A stretch of 42,606 nt of DNA from the NCBI GenBank assembly GCA_019648995.1, contig BLXT01003068.1, positions 879,261 to 921,866 on the forward strand. Direction: 5' to 3'. Positions 1 to 8,959 of this stretch are shown here, one piece after another. Under the pieces are notes generated by a model, which saw only the letters and a list, made by a program, of their open reading frames with translations, did not search any database and had not been told where the DNA came from. This DNA is from Plakobranchus ocellatus. Taxonomy: Eukaryota; Mollusca; Gastropoda; Plakobranchidae. A program made the position numbers and the translations under genes. The first letter of the stretch is position 1; each line of letters starts with the position of its first letter.

Positions 1-13
1 ATGGACCCTCTGA
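1..13 (+). CDS. possible 3' end of an exon of the plus-strand scaffold-like gene (partial)
   Basis: The first bases read ATG GAC CCT CTG A, followed directly by GTAAAA, a reasonable splice donor. The leftover single A would combine with the GA that opens the next exon at 443 to give an Arg codon, so the phase fits. Whether the ATG is a start codon or an internal Met cannot be told, because the window begins there. The stretch is very short, so chance agreement is quite possible. Confidence 0.35.
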
Positions 14-442
14 GTAAAAAGTTTAAATTTTGATCAAAAAAGGCCGTGAACCTGTTTAAATGTATGGACTTTTCTATATATCTGATCTCTTTGCAAAAAT
101 GATTTTGGATCATTTAAGCTTATTGAGACGGAGAAGTGTTTGGCAAATCAACTATATATGTCCTAGATCAGACATTTGAGCGAAGAATGTTGTGTTAGAA
201 GTGAAGAGTCTTCTTTATGCCTAACTTGTTGCCATTCTATTTTTCATCTGTTCATTCGGAAATTTACAAGATCTGTCGAAACTAGATCATAGATGTTACT
301 TAGTCTTATTTTATATAAAAACATAGTCGTCGTACATAATTTCAATTAAAAAAGAGAAAAAAGGCTGTACCCAATTTATACTAGCTCAAATAGAAGACAA
401 CCCAAGTTGTCTCGATCCGTCATTTTTTCCTTGCACACACAG

Positions 443-527
443 GAACACGCAGACACTCCCACCCAAGAAATTCAGAACTTATTGATTATGAAGAAGGGTC
501 TGACAGTGCTGCCCTCATAAGACAGAG
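443..527 (+). CDS. internal exon of the plus-strand scaffold-like gene
   Basis: A pyrimidine-rich tract ending in CACACAG precedes base 443, and a GTTTAA donor follows base 527. One frame is open throughout. It encodes 27 residues with a basic start (TRRHSHPR) and an acidic, Ser-containing centre (ELIDYEEGSDS). The exon ends with two bases (AG), which the first base of the exon at 1392 completes to a Ser codon. This exact phase agreement, plus the natural-looking composition, is the case for a real exon. No known domain is recognised, and a transcript would settle it. Confidence 0.6.
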
Positions 528-1391
528 GTTTAACTTTTGTGCTTTATTGTGCCATGATGTCCTTGGTGGCATAAAATTAACAATTATAATACACAACATA
601 GAGCCAGAGAGGACGCAATGCAATGGTGAAGCTATTTTGAAAATATTTTAGCTTACAGAACTCAAAATTCCAGTGTTTGGTAAAATAGCTTTTAATATTT
701 AAGGACAATGAGCATAGATGCGTGCCCCCCCCTCCAGCCAAGTGTATCAATTTCAGCCTGACATCATCCTTTTTCTTTTCCTTTTGTACAAAACAACAGT
801 AACTCTCATTTTGCTTTTCTTTTTTAAAAATCTTATTTTTCATCCCCTAGTTTCATTTTGGTAGGTTGTTTATAGCTATGTAACGTTTAACAATGTATAA
901 AGTTTGTCTACAGAATTATCCTAATGTGTCAGATATTGCATATAAAACTTTGAAGAAGTGTAAACTTTTGGTGTTTTTCTGCTTCTTCAAATTGCGTTTT
1001 TTTAAAAAGCACGTAAGTCTCATATCTTGTCTCAAAATCAACATAGCCCTAGCCAGTCAATATCAGTCCAAAACTCACAGGGATAAATTAAGCAGTGATT
1101 TAAAATATTTGAAATGCGACTTTGATTCATTCATTTGTAATGGTCTCATGGCCTTTTTTAAATACTTATTATGACTCTGTCTCCCAAAGATATTATTTGT
1201 ACAACTTCTATTGCCATTTGCTAAAGCAGTAATGTCCTCTTTGACTCTCAAAAATTACTCTTAAATTTTGTCCAGAACTTAAGATGTTTTTTAAACTTGA
1301 CTTTTCTTATTGTTTGTAGCACAGTCATGACAGTGTGATCATTAGAATTAGATTTTTACTCAATTCCTAATGTCTGGACTCTCACAGGCAG
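528..1391 (+). other. intron between exons 443-527 and 1392-1581
   Basis: AT-rich sequence with no supported gene or recognised repeat. Short open frames on both strands look like chance. Its 3' end carries two AG acceptors four bases apart (ACAG at 1384-1387 and GCAG at 1388-1391); only the second keeps the reading frame. Confidence 0.55.
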
Positions 1392-1581
1392 TGGCTACTT
1401 TGTTGTGACACCTGACACAAGCCGCCTACACACCAGCTGGGCAGCCAACTCTAGCTATGTACCAAGCAATGCCTCTTGGTTGCCATACCATCCAATGTAT
1501 GTACCTGTGTTCCAGGGACAGATGGCCACACCCACTCAATTACAAGCCTCAAGAGCACATATGCGCTCCATATCTTGTCAG
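1392..1581 (+). CDS. internal exon of the plus-strand scaffold-like gene
   Basis: The exon is bounded by CAGGCAG upstream and by CAG|GTAAAT, a strong donor, downstream. It opens with one base that completes the Ser codon from the previous exon, then encodes 63 residues ending in Gln at phase 0. The peptide is rich in Ser, Thr, Pro and aromatic residues (SGYFVVTPD at the start, WLPYHPMYVPVF in the middle). It lacks a signal peptide or membrane segment and reads like part of an intracellular linker. The family is not recognised. Confidence 0.8.
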
Positions 1582-2582
1582 GTAAATCTCTCACAATTGT
1601 TCTCTCAATTTGAGAGTAAAACAGTTGTATTTTTTTTCCTTTTTCAACACTAGGCTTATATACTCGTTGCTTTTATCTCTTACTTATTAGCTTATTGCTT
1701 TTATGATTTTTATTTAGAAATTTCATGTAACTCCTCTTCTCTCATGAAGGTACCCTTTGCGGGGCTGTAGCTAAGATAACTTATCAATATTTACATTATT
1801 TATAGTTGGTCAGTGTAAGGCTAAAAAAAAATAAATAAATAAATGTTCTTTATTTTTTATTTAGATGGGGGCTAGCAAGTTGATTATGGCTTAAAAATTT
1901 TAAAATTATGAAAGGTAAATGTTTTGAATTACTTATAAGCAATTTGATGAAGATACAGGCCCATGTCCAAAGGTATAATAAGTTCATTTTTTAAGTGTTT
2001 GTTTTGCATAACAACCTAAACTTTTTTAAGTAGATGAAGCATTAGAGATGAGTCATACTACCATGATGTTTCTGCAAATATCTATTTCTAATATTTCTCT
2101 CTTACATATTTTTATCTTCCTCTCAAATCATTTTTGGTTCAAGAAGATCTGATGCTTGTTTGAATACGTTATATACTAGTGGGTACATACTTTGATTATT
2201 CAAACAAATTTATGCCTGTTTGGAACTATTTAATGTTGAAAACAATGGGATACAAAATTTTTAAGGAGATTTGTTAAACAGGAAAGCATAGATAAAGTTT
2301 TCAGTTGACATTCCTCAAGAAGACCAGGCATATTCACTGAAATATATTCATTACAGAACTGAATGGTCAACTTTGCATGTTATTCATAGCTTAACTAGAC
2401 ACACCATTACCTCAAAATCACATATGTGACTATGCCTGTTTTTCCTTTGAACCGATAATTCTGATTTGGCTCTATGGCAGGTTCTTTTTTTCCTTTTATT
2501 ATTGTTTCTATTCACTTTGGTGCTATTTTAAGGCAAAAAAAGATTTTTCTTAACTGAGATCTTACCCTCTAACATTCTCCAG
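1582..2582 (+). other. intron between exons 1392-1581 and 2583-2883
   Basis: About 1 kb of AT-rich sequence bounded by GTAAAT and CTCCAG. No supported gene, RNA or recognisable mobile element was seen in it. Confidence 0.75.
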
Positions 2583-2883
2583 GTGACTACTATTGAGGAC
2601 TCTGACAACGATGATGACGAAGATGTAGCAGTAAGAGCCAAGGACAGGGAAAAAGAGAGAACATCAACACTAGGAAGAGCTCCCAGATCTAGCAGTTTGG
2701 GCCGCACTAAAGATGGCAAAGATAAAAAGGGGTCTGTTGAGAGGGCTGGAGGGAAAGTTGCAACAGCAGCAGAATCGAACAGTGGCCAGTTCAGAAGAAC
2801 AGCCTCACTGAAGGAGGACAAAGGGAAGTCTGGGAAAGAAGCCACTCTCAAGCTTGCTACTGCTCCACCTGAAAAAGAGAAAG
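2583..2883 (+). CDS. internal exon of the plus-strand scaffold-like gene (charged, Ser-rich)
   Basis: The acceptor is CTCCAG and the donor AAG|GTTTAA. The exon starts in phase 0, encodes 100 residues, and leaves one base (G) that joins AG from the last exon to make Glu. The peptide starts with an acidic cluster (EDSDNDDDED), typical of a CK2-type phosphorylation site. It continues with alternating Lys/Glu/Arg and Ser-rich segments (SSSLGR, FRRTASLKED) that look like basophilic-kinase or 14-3-3 sites. It is predicted to be disordered. No catalytic domain or transmembrane helix is visible. Confidence 0.85.
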
Positions 2884-3520
2884 GTTTAAGTTTGTTTTAA
2901 AATGTCCTTAAAAATGTGTTTTGAAATTTTATGTAAGCTTAAAAGCCATTTTTTTCGTAAGATTAAGTTTAACCATGTGCTTTAATTATATGTACAGTCC
3001 TGCCAACTTTCCATTTTTGCCGGGAAAAATTCCGGTGAGCGCCTATAAATTCCGTTTTCCGGGCTGCCCTGCTAAAATCCCCTTCAGGTGTCCTGATGGA
3101 AGATGGAAAGAAAAAAAAAAATCATCTCATTTTATCCTTCGGATCCATTCGATATCAATGGACATGTACTCTTTACCTATTTATATAGCATTGAACATCA
3201 AATACTATCGATATAACCATAGTATCAACATGCTGTGTAAAGAGACCGAGTAACTTCTGTGTTATTGATATATCATGGTGTTACATGCAGACATGTGAAC
3301 ATTATGCTTTAGGCGTAATTCATCCTGCCAATAGGGAAAATTTTACACTTAACCTGTTTGACTAAGCGCTTGTGCTTTGGTTTCATTTTGTGAGATTTTC
3401 TATCCATTTGCATAATGCAAAAATGCCGGATTGAAAGTTGATCCTTGATTTTTTTAAACTATCTGTGAAGCAGACCTTTGTAGTTTCTTTGATGTTATAC
3501 CAGGCTATCTAGATCTATCC

Positions 3521-5518
3521 CGAGTGGAGGGGGGTCCTGTAACTCAATAAACCTAAGGTGATGGTGGTAAGGTAACCAAAAATTAAGGCTGCACTCACAG
3601 CGTAGCATTTCGTCTTAAAAGTTACATTTTAGTTCATGCGGCCGAGCCAAGCAGCCCTGTGAACTTAGGCGACTGAGACTTTGTTATAATGCACCGGCCG
3701 CACCTGGGGTCATCAATCAGAGCCGATACCAAGCAGGTACCTGAACGGAGATAATAGCAGTGTGCACACGCTAGCGCAATGGCCCGCCGCAAATTTGTAA
3801 CAAAATAGAAAATTCTCCTTCTTTATATCACAATATCTTCAAAACTACTCATAGTATCAACATCGTTGTTTTTGGAATTATTTTCTTTAAATCTTGTCTA
3901 AAACCCGATCGTAGGTTGGGAATCTTATCATAATATCTGTGAGTCCGATAAACGCATTTCTCAAGCCTTTATATCTTGAAATATTTTTACCTTTAATTCC
4001 GACTAGTTCGATTTAAATGTTAATTATTAAAAAACGGAAAGAGAAATTTTCTTTTTAAAATATGCTTTCAAATCTATGAAAACCATAAATTTGAGTGATG
4101 TAAGTTTTTTTTACGTTAGATGTGTTAATAAAGTTACAACTTTCGTTTATTTTCTTCCTATTCCATTCAGATATACTGTATTCATTATATTGTAGACATA
4201 GAGTTAGATACTGTTAGCCCTCCTTACCGTCATATTTTACTAGGAATCGTTTTAAAACAATATAAATTGTTAGAAGACGCAGCACGCAATTTAGACATAC
4301 AAATAGCAACAAAAAGACACAAGTTCCTGACGCCTTTGGGGCAAACTTTGAACAGACCTCACAGAAACAATCCTCAAACAAACACGAACTCTCACAAGCA
4401 ATCCGTTCCTCATTGACAAAGCATGCATCATCCAGATATTATTTAACGACCTTAACAATGCTTCCTCTTCTGTACTGTTCACAACGCCTATCTCACACAA
4501 AACCTATAGATGCCAGCTTTTAAACAGACATACAAGCAGCAATAGACAATTACATGTCAATTTACAGAAGAATGTTTCCTCACAAAATCATTCCAAAACA
4601 ACATTTACTTGAGAACCACTGCATTGGACACATTAAAAAATACATGTTCGGACCAGACCTCCTCGGGAGCTGGGAACAGAAAACAGCCACCAAATGATCG
4701 CACACATAGAAAAACATCGCACACATGGCTTTACAATCATCTTAAGAAACTACACCACATATTAACAACACACCTTCTACAAATCGCACCTGCTCTCTGA
4801 GGATAGTACAATAACAGTGATATAATTAATATTTATTAAACTATTATAATTATTTGTATATTGTAATTTCATCTTCTATTTATTTTATTTTAAAATATAC
4901 GTAGTTGGATTATCAAGTAACAAAATCATTCATATATCGCTATACAAGTGATAATTACAACCCGTTATCGGCACTGTAAAGAGTTAGCTTGGTTATGAAT
5001 GGTGCTGGCAAAATTAGCAGTGATATATGAACAATCGGCTCTCCTGTAAAAAGTTTTCCATCTAACCTAATGAAACTTAGTGAGTGCAAAGTAAATTATT
5101 TATTTATCTTTGCCTTAAAATTTCAAAACAATTGAACGTTCCTGTTTTCTTTAAAAGGGCTCTAAATACATGCCCTTTACATATATTTATAATGCAATTA
5201 ATACACTATTTTATAATCTGATTGCACAATAACTATTTGAGGTATTGTTTTCATTCTTTCTCATGCATTATCTTTGTCTTGTGTATTTTTATATTTATAA
5301 AAAATTAGAGAACATACTCTATTTATCTTGTTCTACGATATCACAAAAAAACAAGCGTACACAGCCTGCATCGCGCCTGACTTGACCTTTACCTGGCGGG
5401 GTCAGGTTACTGACACAGCACAAGCTGACTGAACTAAAATAGCGATAATGCTACGCTGTGCACTATTCAATCACAGTCTTGACAGCTAAAAAGGATTCAT
5501 TGCCCCCCCCGCCACTAG
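3521..5518. mobile_element. decayed DNA transposon with about 100-bp inverted ends, inside the last intron
   Basis: The left arm begins CGAGTGGAGGGGGG and the inverse complement of the right arm begins CTAGTGGCGGGGGG. Further in, CACAGCGTAGCAT (3596-3608) is matched exactly by its inverse complement at 5448-5460, and ATTTTAGTTCA (3626-3636) by 5430-5440. The three matches occur in the same order and similar spacing on both arms, which fits diverged terminal inverted repeats. The arms are more GC-rich than the surroundings. A frameshifted coding remnant lies between them. The superfamily and target duplication could not be determined. Confidence 0.55.
4255..4800 (+). pseudogene. frameshifted C-terminal remnant of a transposon-borne protein
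   Basis: Three plus-strand frames each hold a piece of one protein-like pattern. First comes a segment around AAIDNYMSIYRRMFPHK and IIPKQHLLENHC (about 4530-4620). Next is a segment around ENSHQMIAHIEKHR in a shifted frame (about 4670-4720). Last is HILTTHLLQIAPAL ending in TGA at 4800. From memory, the order K-x-x-P-K-x-H-x-L-E-x-H, then G-E/x-E-x-x-H, then H-L-L-Q-x-A-P-x-L recurs in uncharacterised mobile-element proteins of invertebrates. In-frame stops and shifts make it non-functional here. Confidence 0.5.
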
Positions 5519-6104
5519 TTATTAATTTAATTATTCAAACAAGAGCTCAGAAGCATGAAACACTTGCATTTTGCACAGATAGACAAGCAAGTAAGCTACG
5601 ATAATATTCATTTGAAAGTAAACATTCACGATGCAGTAGGCCTAGAGTGTTCACTGGCCTACCGAATCAGCAATAGATCAAAGAAATCAAAGGTTGGTTT
5701 TTGTGAGTTGCAGCCCGACCTTCAAGTCAGCCCCACATCAAAGTATTTTGAAATACTGGCTATGTCTAGTTTTAACACTTCATGAATGATGATGTGCATA
5801 CAAACTGCCTAACATATACAAAAAACTGACTTAATACCGCATTTTTCAATAATACATCTATGTTATAAATAATAGGCAAGACGTTTTGTCCAAGATCTAC
5901 TTAGGAAAATCCTGTTAGATCTGCACACTGAGTGATAACTAGATCAAATGCACTGTATGCTCTGCCTCTATCTCAGTCTCATCTTAACTTGCTCAGTTTT
6001 AAAAACGTTATTTTCCTCTTCTTTAGTTGTTAGCGTCAATGTGGATTTTTTTTTCTCAGGCAGTGTTCTGATGTTTTCTTTGTCCAGTCTCTCTCTCCGT
6101 TTCT

Positions 6105-6234
6105 CCTTTTATCACTCTGTGAGTGTCTCTCAGTAATTCTCACTCTTTCTCTTTTTATTTATCTCTCTCTCTCTCTGTCTCTGTCTCTCCATTTATCACT
6201 GTGAGTGTCTCACAGTAATTTTCACTCTTTTTTT

Positions 6235-6296
<62 letters not shown>

Positions 6297-6310
6297 CCTC
6301 CCCCTCTCTC
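6105..6310. repeat. TC microsatellite with a flanking tandem duplication
   Basis: An uninterrupted run of 28 TC units occupies 6239-6294. Just before it, a unit containing TTATCAC, GTGAGTGTCTC and CAGTAATT occurs twice, near 6107 and near 6190. Each copy is followed by its own TC tract, so the whole block is a two-copy, roughly 80-bp tandem repeat ending in the long microsatellite. Confidence 0.9.
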
Positions 6311-8241
6311 GATCTCAGCAATATCAAGATCCAGGACTATTAGTAATTTCGCTAAACTCTTAATTTTGTTTCTTGATGTATAATCAAAATTTGATAATAG
6401 ACGTAGAGATCTAACTTAGGCTTTAGTCTGGGTCTAAGCCTACACAGACTTGAGTACATTGTAGACCGACATGTTGCCTAGATCTCTGTAATTTCAAATT
6501 GAGCAAAGGAAAACTTGATTTTTTTTTTTTTAATTTAATATACAGTGGGTCATAATTTTAAGCCTTACTGAGATTCTGTAGAGCTGTCTCACTTAGGTCC
6601 TTTTTTTTTCATGTAACCTTTTATTGTGTGAGCTAGATTTTGAGTTTTATACACTGTAGTGCACCATAAAATAAATTCATCATCCAGGCCCTAAGCCTGC
6701 AGGTCTTGAAGGCTTGATAAAAAAAATGGTAAATTTTTTGGAATAATGGCAGTGAGCAGGCAGATACTTTCTTGCATCTTTTAGAGTCGAAAATTCATAA
6801 ATTAGCCCCTGATATGATACTTTAATGTTATGGATTGTCTATGGTCGAATATATAATTAAGGTGTAGTACAGTTTATCCATGTTCCTTTAATTGTACTGG
6901 CACATTCCTGTGAGACTTTCTAAATTCCTGTGAGAACAATCTGTATGCAGCAGATGATGAGGAAATTTTCAAAAAATAAAAAAAAATAAATAACCAACAA
7001 AAGATATTATGATCCATCACAACAAATGAATCATGGGGAAAAAAGATATATTAGAAAACAATTGAAGATAAATCAAGAAATATATATTTTTGTTCTCATG
7101 TTTTAAATAATCATCCCTGTAAGACTTGCAAAGAAGTTTTTCATTGGTACCCTAGCCACTTTCTTCTTCTGTAGCTTGATGCCTATATAAGGCAATTTAA
7201 GTCATTTGTATGGATCAATCATATGTACATCATGTACAAGGGTAGGCTGGAAAGAACTTATCCATATGGATGTGAGTCATAATTACAACAGAGAAATTGA
7301 AAGGAGACACATTGCTGGATAGATCACCTCATGGATTATGATCACAGACAAAATGTCGGACATATTTTCAACCATCCAAGTGCATCAAACCGTTTTTACT
7401 TGAACTAGCATGGCTTCAAACTTTCTAGCTACATACACAAAGGGCTTTGTATTCTGCCAACCTGAGCATTGGCATTGCGACAGCCTCATCATAACAATTT
7501 CTTCTTGCACCACCATCACTTACTGGCTGATTACACATAACCAATTCTGTATCTTGCTAATTGTTATTATGACATCAAACCAGTTAGCTCTGGCATTTGC
7601 TTATGCTGGATTAATCTCTTGACCAATTTGATTGAACTTAGAAAAGGGATCATGCTGTGATTCGATGTTTAACATTTGATTATCTATGTTTTAGGAGGTT
7701 TATTTTATAATGTGTTGTATAGTCTCATTATTTTGAATCTTCAAACTTTAAGTTGTTTGTTAAGCACTAAAATGCTGTCTGTCTTGTTTTTTGTGTGCGT
7801 GTCCCCCTGAAAATGGACCTTAGTGTCCCAGAAAACATATTTTTGAGGTTGGCAGGTCTGATATACACACATACACATATTTATATATACATTATTTATT
7901 TATTTATTGTATATATAGATATACCATTGGTTTTTTTTTTTTTTTTTAACTAAGCCCATGTCTGTTCCTTGTGTGTAAACTGTATTGCTTGACCTAAGGC
8001 TCTAATGTGCTGTAACATTTAATCTACTAGGAAGAATTTCCTAAAAAAAAGGCAGAGGTTTGCTCTTACCAAAAATACTCCTCAACTCCACAACTGAAAT
8101 TAAGTAGGAAATTATTTGGCTTAAAACATTTGTAAGTTACAACACATTTAAAAGAAAAAAAAAAGGATTAGCAACTTGGAAGCCACCCAAATTTTTAGTG
8201 TGGAGGAAACTAAGGACTTCCTTTAAAGTAAAATGTCTGTA

Positions 8242-8427
8242 GACCAATCCAAACAAGTCTGAAGTTGCATTTTGAACAGGCCTAGCGATGCTGAAAACAG
8301 GAGAGAACTATGCTGTTTCTGAGCCAAAAGATTGGATGTAACTTTTTGAAAGAAAAAAAAGCGAATAAAGAATTTTAAAGAAGTATAAAGCAATATAAGG
8401 CTTATATTTCTCAATATGAGATGACTA
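8242..8427 (+). repeat. dispersed repeat, copy A (diverged)
   Basis: Starts with GACCAATCCAAACAAGTCTG, contains GAAGTTGCATTTTGAACA and later GATGTAACTTTTTGAAA, and ends near TTTCTCAATATG. The same ordered blocks occur in copies at 8541-8744 and 31391-31589. It is the most diverged of the three. The repeat class is unknown. Confidence 0.55.
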
Positions 8428-8540
8428 ACCCACCAGGACTTGTCCCAAGACATGTAACCCTTAATCAACTTCCTCTTGTAAGGAAATGTAAAATGTTTTG
8501 CTCAAGTCTTTTCCCCCCACCTTTTTTTTAAATTGTCTCA

Positions 8541-8744
8541 AGATCAGTCTGAACGAGTCAGAAGTTCCATTTTGAACATATTAAATTACCAAAATATCCT
8601 GAAGCTTCTTTCTGTGCACTGTTAAATAGTAAAATGTGGATAGGGCTATATCAATTCTGAGTGTAGATACGAGATGTAACAGTTTTTGAAAAAAGCGTTT
8701 TTAAGAAGGAAAAAAGAACTTATTTTCTTCTCTCAAAAGTTTGC
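8541..8744 (+). repeat. dispersed repeat, copy B
   Basis: Ordered blocks AGATCAGTCTGAA, GTCAGAAG, ATTTTGAACAT, TTTCTGTGCAC, a TTTTTGAAAAA-type block and TCTCAAAAGTT align with the copy at 31391-31589. It lies about 200 bp before the last-exon acceptor region of the plus-strand gene. No inverted ends or coding capacity are visible, so it is probably a non-autonomous element. Confidence 0.65.
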
Positions 8745-8959
8745 TATGTGATATCAGAGATATTAAGAATTATGTCTTAAGACATATTGACCTGTTTGAC
8801 ATATAGTCATTTATTTGTTGAAGGTCACACATATTTACATCTGCCTTTCCACCAACGATCTTTGATTAGATCTTAAAAAAAAAAAAAAAAATCTGCCCAT
8901 TTCATTGCCTTCTCCACATTTTTACACAACTGATTTTATATTTTTTTTTCCTCCAATAG

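Larger units (their letters stand above)
2995..7860. mobile_element. possible large DNA transposon defined by matching inverted ends
   Basis: Base 2995 starts CAGTCCTGCCAAC and base 7860 ends GTTGGCAGGTCTG. The second is the inverse complement of the first at 12 of 13 positions. Ends of CAGnnnTGCCAAC type resemble hAT termini. The two ends diverge inside the 13 bp, and I see no convincing 8-bp target duplication (TATATGTA against ATATACAC). They may therefore belong to different insertions. The span holds a second element and a microsatellite. Confidence 0.33.
2884..8959 (+). other. 6.1-kb last intron of the plus-strand gene, filled with repeats
   Basis: The intron runs from GTTTAA to a long poly-T tract and CCAATAG. 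It contains candidate transposon ends at 2995 and 7848-7860, a nested element at 3521-5518, a TC microsatellite near 6240 and two copies of a dispersed repeat at 8242 and 8541. Short open frames such as those at 5555-5785 and 7410-7622 are not supported as genes. Confidence 0.8.

Noticed and set aside
577..843. 88-codon minus-strand open frame
   Set aside because: Lies in an intron of the plus-strand gene, has simple composition driven by A/T runs, no domain and no promoter or splice context.
2528..2851. 107-codon minus-strand open frame opposite an exon
   Set aside because: Shadow of the Ser/Lys-rich coding exon at 2583-2883 on the other strand.
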